Below, piece after piece: positions 1-8,659 of a DNA stretch of 46,076 nucleotides. The first letter of the stretch is position 1. Every line of letters begins with the position of its first letter. The notes under the pieces are model-generated. The model saw only the letters and a program-made list of their open reading frames with translations, ran no database searches and was not told the origin of the DNA. This DNA comes from CAZAKZ01 sp964485695 (GTDB lineage Bacteria > Planctomycetota > JAFGQW01): the NCBI GenBank assembly GCA_964485695.1, contig CAZAKZ010000029.1, positions 1 through 46,076 of the forward strand, given 5' to 3'. The translations under genes and the position numbers were made by a program.

Positions 1-57
1 CCATTCCTGAAGCCCTCATAGAAAATTGGAGAGCGGATTTCGCAAAAGCGAAGTTGC

Positions 58-2907
58 CTATTTCCTGAGAACGACACGGCACTGGACCTCGGTTTCATCC
101 ACAATCATGACCTGAGTCTTCCGTACTCGAAATCCCTGGGCCGTGACCCTCACAGTGGCCGTTCCGGGGCAAAGAGGATTGGCCAACTTGAACTCCCCGG
201 TCATTCCGGTCCGATTTGCAGGACCCCCGGCAGCACCATCCCCCATTTCACCGTGCACTTCTCCCTCGTTACCATCTCCTCCTGCGGCAATCCCTGCTGA
301 TCCGGGATCCATGGTGCCACCCGGCCCGTGCTCGATTGCACCCCACTGGTTCCCGGAACTGTCTGTGATCATCACCTGGGCACCCGGGACGGGCTGACCT
401 CGCTTATCGGTGACCTTGATCCGCACGAATCCACCCTTGTTAAGGATCAAATCGACCGGGTAGGCCTGGTCTCCAATCATCCGGACCTGACGGCCCGATG
501 TCTGACAGTACCCACCGGCCATGGGTTTCACCTGATAGAGACCGCTGGCCAGGCCCTTGATCTTGTACGTTCCGTCCTTGCGGATACGCTCCGTGCGGGA
601 TTGAGCCTTGAAATCGGGTTTGCCGTGAATATCCAGGGGTTGGGCCACGACATGGACGTCCTTGACGATCCCCCCCGCGGCATCCGTCACCTTGCCAAAC
701 ACCATGCAACCGGCACTGAGAATGAAGTTAATGCCGGCGGTCTCGTTCCCCGTGGAGATGACCACGCCATCCCTGGCTGCGGGTGCATATTCCTTGGAAC
801 GGATTGCCACCTTGTAGGTGCCCGGGTCTATATCCCTACAGAGATACTCGCCATCCTTGGCGTTAATGTTGAAATCCCGGTACCACTGGTAAGTCCCGTC
901 GAGCTTGCGTTTCTGGAGGTTCACGTGAAACTGAGAGACTGGCCACCCGTTCACAGCACTGGTAACCAGACCTGACATTCTCCCGTTGGCCTGCATGATG
1001 ATGTCGGCCTTGGGCTCTCCGGCTTCCACCCCCTCCTTGACCTGCTGGGAATACCCTGAAATCCTGGCCGTGATGGAATAGAGGCCACGCTTCAGGTTCT
1101 TGACATTGTAATACCCCTCCTGGTTGGTTAATGCGTTGCTGAAGCAATTGACCGGGTGCGGACTTGCGGCATGGATCCTCACGTTCCCGATGCCGGTTCC
1201 TGCGGTATCGGTGACCCGGCCTTTGATGCTGAAACCTGGCTCCAGCACGAAGATCTTCCCATCGAGCCCGCCCGTGGCCGGGATCTCCATCATCTCCGTC
1301 TTGGTGATATAATTTTCCGCGGATGCCTCGACACGGATCTTACCGGCCGTCAGGCGATTCATGTGGAAATGCCCGTCCTCATCCGTGGTGGCAGTGGGCG
1401 TGATCATGAGCGAATTGCCGAAAAAGACGTTGATGTTGGACCGGGCTGCAAAAGAAGTCACCTTGACGGTGGCTCCTGGAATTCCCTCCCCCCCCATATT
1501 TTGAACTCGCCCTTTGAAGTAGAGTCCCGGCTGGAGCTGAATGGTAACGCCCTCGAGGGTTTCGTTCGGCTTGGGTTTGACCACAACCGATTCACCCCTG
1601 CGATAGTCGGGATGGTCGGCGACCAGCTTGCAGTCGAACGACGGATTGGAGTTGATCTCCGTGAGGTGGAAGAAGCCCTCCTGGTCAGACACGGCGTCCA
1701 CCCTGTTTGGATCGGGGACATAGTAGACGAACATGTTCTTCAGGCCGATATAGATCTTGGCATCTGGAATCGGAGTGCCGTTCAAATCCGTCACCCGCCC
1801 CTTGACGCCCCCCAGGGGAAAGAGCTCGTAATCGTACCGGACCGATTCCTTTCGCTCGATCTTGGTCGGCTTCGAGAATTCGGAGTACCCGGGCGCCTTG
1901 ACGAAAAATACGGCGAAATTGGCCGGCAATCCCTTGATCCTGTAGTTTCCATCGCCATCCGTCTGAGTCAATTTCTTGCGTTCCAGATTCCCAGGGATCC
2001 CGAGGGAAATGGTGGCACCTTCTATCGGGTCCTTGGTAATGCCGTCCACGACTTTGCCCAGAACCGGTACGCCTGCCTTGAGCGCGATCTCGAAGGAGAC
2101 ACCGCCTGACGCCAAATTTTTTGCGCTGTTGGGCTCATATCCGGCGGCCTGGGCCCTCACTTCCAGCACCCCTGAAGCCGGTGCGATGGGGAACTGGAAT
2201 GTTCCGTCCTTACCGGATTGGACGACTTCCCTCCAGGTCTTCCCCTGCGCCAGTAATTCTGCTTTGGGGATCGGCCTCCCTTTCATATCCACCACACGAC
2301 CTTCCAGGGGCCTGCCCGATTCGAGGTGTATGTCGAACCGCTTCCCTTGCATGAGGTTCAAGTAGAATCTGGAGACTTTTCCCGGATAGAACACGTAGAG
2401 GTGGTACTTGTAGTTTTTTCTCACCTTCTGAGAAGGACAGATGAACTGTCCCTTTGAGTCGGTCTTGATGCGCGCAATCGTCTTGTAACCGAACATGGCT
2501 GCACGGTCCTGGAACAGGATCACCGTCGCCCCCGGGACCGGTTTGGAGTCGCTGGAGACCACCCCGTAAAACGTCGGGCTGGCCGTAGAAAGCTGATAAT
2601 CGTCCAGGGGCCCGAAACTCCTGGCAGGAGGTGGGGCCGCCACACTTTTCGGGACCCGCTTCTCTCCCCTCACCACCGGTATTTCCTTCGGTGTCCCTGG
2701 TTGGAACGATCCGGTCTTCTTCGTGGTCTCGTCCACCTTGGCGGGCACGGTGCTTTCCTGGGCCGTTCGCTTCTCCCCCTGTTGATCCGGAACAACCGAT
2801 CCGGGCTGATCCTCCACCATGGTCCCGACCAGAAAGGCGAGAAGAACGCCGAGGACCAGAAAAACGCCCAGGATTCCAAACCAGATGGCTACGCGCTGAG
2901 ACGCCAT
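58..2907 (-). CDS. Membrane-anchored multi-repeat protein with carboxypeptidase-regulatory-like domains
   Basis: The 949-residue protein has an N-terminal hydrophobic anchor (about residues 7-29), a Pro/Ser/charged linker to about residue 105, and then roughly nine tandem repeats of about 85 residues. Each repeat opens with a G-x-V-x-D/N-x-x-G-x-P-I/V-x-x-A pattern, for example GRVVDMKGRPIPKAE and GRVTDLNGTPIPDAK. This is the signature of CarboxypepD_reg-like (transthyretin-fold) beta-sandwich domains, which usually act as extracellular structural or adhesive modules. A Gly-rich low-complexity insertion (about residues 855-895) sits inside the last repeat. No catalytic domain is visible. The start is supported by GAGGTG about 5 nt upstream of the ATG. 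It is divergent from the GspF-like gene and probably monocistronic within the window. A function in surface structure or carbohydrate/protein binding is inference. Confidence 0.85.
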   Translation of the reverse strand: MASQRVAIWFGILGVFLVLGVLLAFLVGTMVEDQPGSVVPDQQGEKRTAQESTVPAKVDETTKKTGSFQPGTPKEIPVVRGEKRVPKSVAAPPPARSFGPLDDYQLSTASPTFYGVVSSDSKPVPGATVILFQDRAAMFGYKTIARIKTDSKGQFICPSQKVRKNYKYHLYVFYPGKVSRFYLNLMQGKRFDIHLESGRPLEGRVVDMKGRPIPKAELLAQGKTWREVVQSGKDGTFQFPIAPASGVLEVRAQAAGYEPNSAKNLASGGVSFEIALKAGVPVLGKVVDGITKDPIEGATISLGIPGNLERKKLTQTDGDGNYRIKGLPANFAVFFVKAPGYSEFSKPTKIERKESVRYDYELFPLGGVKGRVTDLNGTPIPDAKIYIGLKNMFVYYVPDPNRVDAVSDQEGFFHLTEINSNPSFDCKLVADHPDYRRGESVVVKPKPNETLEGVTIQLQPGLYFKGRVQNMGGEGIPGATVKVTSFAARSNINVFFGNSLMITPTATTDEDGHFHMNRLTAGKIRVEASAENYITKTEMMEIPATGGLDGKIFVLEPGFSIKGRVTDTAGTGIGNVRIHAASPHPVNCFSNALTNQEGYYNVKNLKRGLYSITARISGYSQQVKEGVEAGEPKADIIMQANGRMSGLVTSAVNGWPVSQFHVNLQKRKLDGTYQWYRDFNINAKDGEYLCRDIDPGTYKVAIRSKEYAPAARDGVVISTGNETAGINFILSAGCMVFGKVTDAAGGIVKDVHVVAQPLDIHGKPDFKAQSRTERIRKDGTYKIKGLASGLYQVKPMAGGYCQTSGRQVRMIGDQAYPVDLILNKGGFVRIKVTDKRGQPVPGAQVMITDSSGNQWGAIEHGPGGTMDPGSAGIAAGGDGNEGEVHGEMGDGAAGGPANRTGMTGEFKLANPLCPGTATVRVTAQGFRVRKTQVMIVDETEVQCRVVLRK

Positions 2908-3265
2908 GGTTCACCTCAATTCATTCACTTTTCCCGGACTCCGGTTGCTTTTCTGAGGCAACGTGCGCACCCGGGTGAGACTCGTTCTGATGCTGAGGTA
3001 TGATTTCCGGTACGCCTGACCGGTCATTCCTCTGGTTTTCCAGTAGATATCCCCGAAGCAAGATAAGAATAATACTCGAATCCGGTTCTCGGAGGATGGG
3101 TTCGTGAGGGAACCTGAAGTAGACACTGGACTTTCGAATCCCTCCGACAGAACCTTGTTTCTGCAACCATCTATTACATAGACGATTATCGTATGTTCTC
3201 TTCCTTTTTACGGACAACTATGTCTATTTTTGGTAGATTTCTGATCCACTTTCCTCCGAGCTTTC
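2908..3265. other. Divergent intergenic region, 358 bp
   Basis: This region separates two divergent genes. The part next to the rightward gene (about 3160-3260) is clearly more AT-rich than its surroundings, which fits a promoter region. An imperfect dyad lies at 3176-3196: ACATA and TATGT flank a CGAT-T-ATCG core. The antisense frames here do not look like genes. No convincing paired -35/-10 boxes were found. Confidence 0.4.
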
Positions 3266-4225
3266 ATGATTGATCCGTTTGACGTCTTCAAGACCAGAAA
3301 ACTTCGTTTTTTCGAGGGATTACTCTCTTTCTATCGCGGCACCGGAGACTTGACATCGGCCCTTGCTTACCTCGAGAACCGCCTCGGTTCAACACCCGAG
3401 GGCATGGCTGCGGGCCAAATCGGCCGCGCCCTGGAGGGGGGACAATCGCTGTCCGAGGCATTCTCGCAGGCCATGACCTCGCTCTCGCCTGTCGAAGGCG
3501 GTCTTCTCGAGGTGGGAGAACTCTCAGGCAACCTGGAACAGTCTCTATCTACGGTAGTTGAAGAAATCCACCGGGAGCGACGCTGGAAGCAGGATCTCGC
3601 GGCCCGCCTGGCGTATCCCGTTCTTGTCCTTCACCTTGCAGGTATTGTCTTCACCTATATACAGAGTGTATTCAGCGGCTGGACCTGGATCTGGCCATTG
3701 GGATATTTTGGCCTCTGTTACGGCATCACCCTGGGTCTCTGGGTTTTCTTCAGAAAATCACGCACGGATCCGGGGATCCAGGGCCTTTTATTACGCCTTC
3801 CCTTGCTCGGTCCCCTTTCACGACACCGACTCTGCAGCCGATTCTCCTCCTCCCTCTGCATGTTGTACGGAGCGGGCATCCCCATTGCCCGAGCTCTGGA
3901 AATCGTCGCGGACACCCTGGGTCCGGCTAAGGAGGGCATCCTCCAGGCTGCAGCCGCTGCTCGACAGGGCGAACCTCTCTCCCTCCATATCCCCTCCATA
4001 CTTTCGGATCCGCTGCTCAACGACGCCATCATCCTGGGAGAGAAATCCGGAAACCTGTCCGAGGAGCTGGCGAGGGCCCGGATTTTCTACGAGGATCAGG
4101 CGGATCGATCTCTCCGCCTGGTTACCCGCACCGCAGGAGGGGCCCTGTTCGCGGTGGCGGCTGCCACCGTGCTCTACCTGGCCATCACGGTCTGGTCCCA
4201 CTATCTGTCCCTGGCATCGTTCTAG
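3266..4225 (+). CDS. Type II secretion system F-family inner-membrane protein (GspF/PilC-like), short form
   Basis: The 319-residue protein has two T2SSF repeats. The first covers about residues 15-130 and contains GLLEVGELSGNLEQSL. The second covers about 190-300 and contains AIILGEKSGNLSEELA. The paired G-E-x-S-G-N-L motifs are typical of GspF, PilC and TadB-like platform proteins. Hydrophobic segments follow each repeat (about residues 112-160 and 287-312). GspF proteins are usually near 400 residues; this one lacks the extra N-terminal cytoplasmic region but has both core repeats, so it looks intact. No GspE ATPase, secretin or pseudopilin gene lies in the window, so it is an orphan here. 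Its stop is 15 nt from the stop of the convergent PilZ gene. No strong ribosome binding site precedes the ATG, so the start is moderately certain. Confidence 0.85.
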   Translation: MIDPFDVFKTRKLRFFEGLLSFYRGTGDLTSALAYLENRLGSTPEGMAAGQIGRALEGGQSLSEAFSQAMTSLSPVEGGLLEVGELSGNLEQSLSTVVEEIHRERRWKQDLAARLAYPVLVLHLAGIVFTYIQSVFSGWTWIWPLGYFGLCYGITLGLWVFFRKSRTDPGIQGLLLRLPLLGPLSRHRLCSRFSSSLCMLYGAGIPIARALEIVADTLGPAKEGILQAAAAARQGEPLSLHIPSILSDPLLNDAIILGEKSGNLSEELARARIFYEDQADRSLRLVTRTAGGALFAVAAATVLYLAITVWSHYLSLASF

Positions 4226-4240
4226 ATACCAGGTGGGATT

Positions 4241-4621
4241 TCAGACCCTCTCCCGGATGTACCTGTGGATGTTGCTCTCCACACTGGGCTCGCCCCATCC
4301 CGTCCAGAAAAACTCCACGGATAGCTCCGGATGTCTTTCTTCCATGGATGGAGGGTCGCACGACACGACCCGGCCCATGGCAAGGATGGAATCGGGGAGG
4401 TCGGGTAAGTCGATGCGAACGGCCAGAAAGGTTCCGGGCCGGATGCTGTTCCTCGTCCGGAACCGGATGCCGCCCCCACTGATGTTCTGAAACTGGGATT
4501 CGGGCACTCCGACGCGGATGAGGTCCTCCTGCGGATTCTCGATTTCCTTGAAATCGACCTTGCCCTGCCGGCTCAGGCGGGGGAACTGCCTATCAACCTG
4601 GGTGGTCATGCTTTCGGCCAT
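4241..4621 (-). CDS. PilZ domain protein (c-di-GMP receptor type)
   Basis: The 126-residue single-domain protein carries both PilZ ligand motifs: R-x-x-x-R in DRQFPRLSR near the N-terminus, and an N-x-S-x-x-G version of the second motif in NISGGGIRF about 35 residues later. The rest of the domain (AVRIDLPDLPDSI, GRVVSCD) fits the PilZ beta-barrel. Both motifs are intact, so cyclic-di-GMP binding is a reasonable inference. The frame stays open much further upstream, but that part runs into the divergent gene. ATG at 4621 was chosen because GGAGG lies 7 nt upstream. It is convergent with the GspF-like gene, and PilZ proteins often regulate pilus or secretion machines, so a functional link is possible but not shown. 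Confidence 0.82.
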   Translation of the reverse strand: MAESMTTQVDRQFPRLSRQGKVDFKEIENPQEDLIRVGVPESQFQNISGGGIRFRTRNSIRPGTFLAVRIDLPDLPDSILAMGRVVSCDPPSMEERHPELSVEFFWTGWGEPSVESNIHRYIRERV

Positions 4622-4764
4622 GATCGGGCCTCCGAAAATCAGCGGCCATGCCCCCACTTCTGGGACCTTGTCCGGCCATCCAAAAGGGAGGCGATGCTCA
4701 AAATTTCCAGGATTGACTATCGGACGTTTCCCTGCAGGTCCTTGATCCCGGAGCATTTGCATTG

Positions 4765-4800
4765 TTGACAATGTTGACAACCTTTTGGCCTGGCTATACG
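4765..4800 (+). promoter_or_regulatory. Possible promoter with duplicated TTGACA
   Basis: A tandem 9-bp repeat gives two TTGACA hexamers (4765-4770 and 4774-4779). A TATACG sequence lies at 4795-4800, 15 nt after the second copy. This is 48 bp upstream of the exported-protein gene at 4848. The spacing is shorter than the 17-bp optimum, so this is only a candidate. Confidence 0.35.
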
Positions 4801-4847
4801 TTTCAGGGTAAGCGCATCGGAATCTCCCGGCCGTATTGGAGCAATTC

Positions 4848-6317
4848 ATGGGATTCAAGCCGGATATGCGGATCAGCCCCGCTGGGCTCTCGAGACGGTT
4901 TCTTCCCGTCCCGTCCCTCTTTCTCTGGATCATTTTCTGGATCGTCCTTTGGATCATCGTCGCCTCGGGCCCTCTTTCAGCTGACATCGTCCATCTCAAA
5001 AACGGCGGCAAGATCGAGGGACAGGTGATCAAGCAAACACCCACGGAGATCCACATCCGGACCAAGTTCGGCAGCATCATGAAATTCCCCAGGTCCCAGG
5101 TGATCCGCATCGAGAAGAAGATGAACGTCTGGGATGAATACGAGATCCTCCGGAACAAGACCAAGAACACGGATGCCGCCGGCCTGTTCAACCTCTACCA
5201 TTGGTGCATGAAGCATGGGCTCAAACGGGAAGCCGTCAGGGTCCTTGAAGAGGTGCTCCAGGCCGATCCCGATCACGAGGGTGCGCACCGTCTCAAGGGC
5301 GAGGTGAAGATCCAGGGGAAGTGGTTGAATCCGGATGCGGCCCGGGCTGCAGGTTTTCACCTGCACGAGGGCAAATGGCTCACCCACGACAAGCTGATGA
5401 AGGCACGGGGATTCGTCAGGTGGGGCAGCAAGTGGATCACCAAGAGCGAATACAACCGCATGGAGGTGAAGCTGACCATGGAAAAGCTCCTCAACATGGA
5501 GCTGACCGTGGTGAACTCAGAGCACTTCGGCGTCCGGACCCGGTTTCCCAAGCATCACGCCGAACGGCTGCTGGAATACTCCGAAAGCGCGTACAAGGCC
5601 TTCATGGAAATCATCCCCTACCCCAAAAAATCCCTGAAGAACTGGAGTCGGATCCAGATCTGGCTCTTCGATAATCTGGATTCTTATCAACTCTTCTTCG
5701 ACAAGTTCCTCTGGCCCAAGAAGTACGTGACCAAGGAGGAAGACTACATCTACTACCGGGAGGCGGGGAACTGCAACTTCCACTTCCCGCACCCCATCAT
5801 CGTCCTGCGCCGGTCATCGGCGTTGCCGAAGTTCTCGGACCAGGCCGCCCTGACCATCCACAACATCGGCCACGTCATGCTCCACCGCATGAAGAAGTCC
5901 ATCTATCCTCCGGACTGGCTCGAAGAGGGACTGGGACACCTGATGGAAGAGAAGATCTTTGGAGTATCCCGGATCTTCTGCCAGATGCCGGGCAAGTTAA
6001 CCCGGAAGGAGATCTTTATTCCGGGATGGCGAAACTCCGGCAAGTGGAAACAGAAGATGAGTCTGCTCCTGATTCCAAATGCAGTCCCCCCCTGGAAGAC
6101 GCTCATGAAAAAGCCCCTCGGGGGCATGAACAGCAAGGAGCTGGCCAAGGTCTATGGAGTCTTGCGCATGATCATCAAGAAAAAGCCCAAGGCGCTTCGG
6201 GCCTTTCTCGATAAGGCCACCAAGCACTCCTGGGTGCAGGTGTTTCAAGATGCGACGGGCTGGTCACCCGATGACGTAGACAAGGAACTGGCCCAGTTCA
6301 TCCGGACGCACTATTAA
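4848..6317 (+). CDS. Exported degenerate gluzincin-like protein, paralog 1
   Basis: The 489-residue protein starts with a basic stretch and one strong hydrophobic segment (about residues 20-43), then SAD, so it is exported or anchored. Residues about 48-95 form a small beta-rich domain with HLKNGGKIEGQVIKQTPTEI, which the next two genes share. A helical TPR-like stretch follows (EAVRVLEEVLQADPDHEGA), then three W-L/I-T/N motifs (GKWLN, GKWLT, SKWIT). The C-terminal half resembles gluzincin metallopeptidases, with HNIGH at 338-342 and WLEEGLGH around 357-364. The catalytic Glu of HExxH is Asn339, so proteolysis is unlikely although a metal could still bind. ATG 4848 is preferred over an upstream in-frame TTG because GGAG lies 6-7 nt before it. 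It is first of three same-strand paralogs. Confidence 0.8.
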   Translation: MGFKPDMRISPAGLSRRFLPVPSLFLWIIFWIVLWIIVASGPLSADIVHLKNGGKIEGQVIKQTPTEIHIRTKFGSIMKFPRSQVIRIEKKMNVWDEYEILRNKTKNTDAAGLFNLYHWCMKHGLKREAVRVLEEVLQADPDHEGAHRLKGEVKIQGKWLNPDAARAAGFHLHEGKWLTHDKLMKARGFVRWGSKWITKSEYNRMEVKLTMEKLLNMELTVVNSEHFGVRTRFPKHHAERLLEYSESAYKAFMEIIPYPKKSLKNWSRIQIWLFDNLDSYQLFFDKFLWPKKYVTKEEDYIYYREAGNCNFHFPHPIIVLRRSSALPKFSDQAALTIHNIGHVMLHRMKKSIYPPDWLEEGLGHLMEEKIFGVSRIFCQMPGKLTRKEIFIPGWRNSGKWKQKMSLLLIPNAVPPWKTLMKKPLGGMNSKELAKVYGVLRMIIKKKPKALRAFLDKATKHSWVQVFQDATGWSPDDVDKELAQFIRTHY

Positions 6318-6384
6318 TTCAAGAGCGCACGGTGGGGAATCGTCGGAATCCGAACCCATTGGCCCCTGAACAGATCGCCGAGCC

Positions 6385-6600
6385 ATGAACTATTTTGACT
6401 TTCAGCCCGAAGACCTGGCAAAAATGCCCAAGTACGAGATGCGAGCCTGGCGTGAGCTGGTGAATTTCATGAAGGATGTGCACAAAAAAGTTTTCACCGA
6501 TCCGCCGGTTCGCCCCCAGCTCCCCAAGGAGTTCCTGGAACGATACTTCCGATTCCGCTGGCATCGGCATCCCCAGCGCTCCACCATCCACAAGCCCTGA
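6385..6600 (+). CDS. Small hypothetical protein, 71 residues
   Basis: I do not recognise this protein. It begins MNYFDFQPEDLAKMPKYEM and is rich in aromatic, basic and proline residues, with no hydrophobic segment. It lies 67 bp downstream of paralog 1 on the same strand and ends before a hairpin at 6749-6779. Codon usage is compatible with neighbouring genes. No strong ribosome binding site precedes the ATG, so it may be a chance open frame. Confidence 0.4.
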   Translation: MNYFDFQPEDLAKMPKYEMRAWRELVNFMKDVHKKVFTDPPVRPQLPKEFLERYFRFRWHRHPQRSTIHKP

Positions 6601-6748
6601 AGCAGATCGCCCGCTCGAATTCACCGGCGTGGATCCATCGCGCATGAAAACGCGCCCTCCAGACGCAACCCATTTCTATAAAATGCGTTATATCAGTCCC
6701 CGCGGAGGATCTTCGAGCGAGATTTCCGGGGCATCCCCTTCGAAAGTC

Positions 6749-6779
6749 ACAAGGGATTTCCATCGAGGAAATCCCTTGT
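6749..6779 (+). terminator. Hairpin, candidate terminator
   Basis: A perfect 13-bp inverted repeat (ACAAGGGATTTCC and GGAAATCCCTTGT) has a 5-nt loop and is followed by only one extra T. It lies about 150 bp after the small frame at 6385-6600 and well before paralog 2. The stem is convincing, but the missing U-tract makes intrinsic termination uncertain. Confidence 0.5.
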
Positions 6780-7021
6780 TGCCGCTTACTCCAAGCGGGT
6801 TTTCCGATCAGCCCACTCGTTGTTCTTGAACCCCTAACTTATCGTGATCTTTCAGAGTATATGGATACCGTGTCGTCAAAAAATGTTCCTCTCCCATGAA
6901 GGGAACTTATAAAATATAGGTTGTCATCGTAGGTTTCAGTCCCAGAGGGGCCCAGATCCCGTCCGTTCCGTTTCCCTGCTGGGATCCTGGATTCATACGG
7001 ATCCGGGCAGGTCGGTGTGGG

Positions 7022-7049
7022 TCCGTTGACGCGGTCGTGAATCAACGGA
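7022..7049. repeat. 8-bp inverted repeat upstream of paralog 2
   Basis: TCCGTTGA (7022-7029) and TCAACGGA (7042-7049) are exact inverted repeats separated by 12 nt, about 90 bp before the next start codon. They could be an operator or a weak hairpin. No function is shown. Confidence 0.3.
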
Positions 7050-7137
7050 TACAATTCCCGACAGCCTGACGCGTTGTATAACTCTGATAAATTTACAAAT
7101 TATACTGGTTATTCAAGAGCCGGAAGGAATATCCCCC

Positions 7138-8556
7138 ATGGATTTCTCCAGAGGTAGAGGAAGCATCCTCATCACGTGCATTCTCGTGCTTTTTCTGTTC
7201 AACCAGGGAGTTGCCTTGGGGGACATCATCCATCGGAAGAACGGACCTCCTCTCGAGGGCAAGATCATCTCCGAGACCGCAACCAAGGTGGTATTGAAGA
7301 TGGCGCTGGGCAAGATCGAGATCAAGAAGAGTGATATCGTCCGAATCGAGCGCCAGAAAACCAAGAAGGAGGAGTTCAAGGACCGACTCAAAGCTCTCAA
7401 GTTCACCGATATTGACGGTTTGAAGGAGCTGGCCATCTGGGCCGAGGACAACGGTCTGAAGTCAGAAGCCAAAAAGGTCTACAAGCGAATCCTGCGCCTT
7501 GATCCCGACGATAAGTTCGCCAACCGGGCTCTGGGCAAGGAGTTCTACAAAGGCAAGTGGTACACCCGGAGCGAGCTGGAAAAAATCAAGAGGGAGGAGA
7601 AAAAGGCCTCCTCATCGAAAACCCGTACCGGCAAGACCGATCCAGGCCCGGAGGACCCGAAGCCCGATCGGAAAAGACGGGACAACAATAAAACCCAGGG
7701 CCGGATTTCCTCCGGAGATATCGGCGCCCTGTTCGAGCAAAAACTGGGCGAGAAGCCCGTGGTCGTCTCCTCGGAGCATTTCCGGATCATCACCGTGTTC
7801 GAGGAGGACGAGGCCAAGGCACTACTCGAACTCGCGGAAAAGATCCACGAGGATTTCACCGAGATGATCGAGGAGCGCGAGGGGCACAGGTACTGGAACA
7901 TGACCGCCGACGAGTTCATCGTCTCCTCCAGAGGCATGTACGTGGACTTCGTGGACAAGATCATGTCCAGGTACGTCAACAGCAAGGCCGCCCTCGATTT
8001 CTGGAAACGGCCCGATGGCGGAGGCCTGATCAACTCCTTCCCACCCGTCGGAGCCGGAGTTCGCAAGAACAGCCCCCTGCGTAACCGTATCGCACACCAC
8101 GCGGCCCACTTCCTTCTGCGAAACTACGTGGGCCCTCGCAGACAGCTGAAGCCTTGGCTCACCGAAGGTTTTGCCGAATACATTGAGTTCAAGTACGAGA
8201 AGGCGGCACGCGTCCACTGCATCACCCGGAAGCAATACGGCGGTGACACGAAACTCGCCAACAAGGCCAGCGACTCGAGCTCCTGGGCGGAACTCGTGAA
8301 GACCTCCGTCATCGACGAGACCCACACGCCCTTCGAGAAACTCAAGCACGTGATGCTCAACGAGCTCGACTTCGAGCACCTGAGCAAGTCGTGGTCGCTC
8401 ATGACGTTCCTCATCGATGAGCACGAGGACAAGTTCATCGAATGGGTGCACAACATGCGCAAGATGCAGTGGGAGGAGGCCATGTTCAAGGCCTACCACT
8501 GGACCAACGCCGAACTCGACAAGGAGTGGAGTCTCTGGGTCAAGGCAACGTATTGA
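7138..8556 (+). CDS. Exported degenerate gluzincin-like protein, paralog 2
   Basis: The 472-residue protein has an N-terminal signal-like segment (about residues 10-26) and then the shared small domain with HRKNGPPLEGKIISETATKV. A TPR-like region follows (EAKKVYKRILRLDPDDKFA) with one GKWYT motif, and a highly charged Lys/Arg/Asp linker runs over about residues 155-190. The C-terminal domain keeps gluzincin geometry: HHAAH at 320-324 and Glu343 in WLTEGFAEY. There are 18 residues between the last His and Glu343, exactly the spacing of HExxH-x18-E enzymes. The position of the catalytic Glu is His321, so the two His and the distal Glu ligands may remain while the general base is gone. AAGGA precedes the ATG by about 9 nt. 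It ends just before a strong terminator. Confidence 0.82.
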   Translation: MDFSRGRGSILITCILVLFLFNQGVALGDIIHRKNGPPLEGKIISETATKVVLKMALGKIEIKKSDIVRIERQKTKKEEFKDRLKALKFTDIDGLKELAIWAEDNGLKSEAKKVYKRILRLDPDDKFANRALGKEFYKGKWYTRSELEKIKREEKKASSSKTRTGKTDPGPEDPKPDRKRRDNNKTQGRISSGDIGALFEQKLGEKPVVVSSEHFRIITVFEEDEAKALLELAEKIHEDFTEMIEEREGHRYWNMTADEFIVSSRGMYVDFVDKIMSRYVNSKAALDFWKRPDGGGLINSFPPVGAGVRKNSPLRNRIAHHAAHFLLRNYVGPRRQLKPWLTEGFAEYIEFKYEKAARVHCITRKQYGGDTKLANKASDSSSWAELVKTSVIDETHTPFEKLKHVMLNELDFEHLSKSWSLMTFLIDEHEDKFIEWVHNMRKMQWEEAMFKAYHWTNAELDKEWSLWVKATY

Positions 8557-8590
8557 TCCGAGGTCTTCCGCACGTGAACGAGACTACACG

Positions 8591-8624
8591 CCCGGGGGGC
8601 GGCACAGGCCCCCCGGGATTTTTC
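8591..8624 (+). terminator. Intrinsic terminator after paralog 2
   Basis: A perfect 10-bp GC-rich stem (CCCGGGGGGC with GCCCCCCGGG) has a 7-nt loop and is followed by ATTTTTC. This is a classical rho-independent terminator. It lies 35 bp after the stop of paralog 2 and before paralog 3, so the two paralogs are probably separate transcripts or joined only by read-through. Confidence 0.85.
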
Positions 8625-8659
8625 ATCGATTCGAAACACGAATTGCCTGGGGGGGTGCC

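Larger units (their letters stand above)
6601..7137. other. Intergenic region, 537 bp, with hairpin and inverted repeat
   Basis: No convincing gene lies here. The region contains a 13-bp hairpin (6749-6779), an AT-rich stretch (about 6835-6930), and an 8-bp inverted repeat TCCGTTGA/TCAACGGA at 7022-7029 and 7042-7049. A second AT-rich stretch (7071-7106) contains TATACT at 7101-7106. It lies directly before paralog 2 and probably carries its promoter, though no matched -35 at normal spacing was found. Confidence 0.4.

Noticed and set aside
39..52. Short TTCGC-AAAA-GCGAA hairpin just after the first gene's stop
   Set aside because: The stem is only 5 bp and no T-run follows on the minus strand, so it is too weak to call a terminator.
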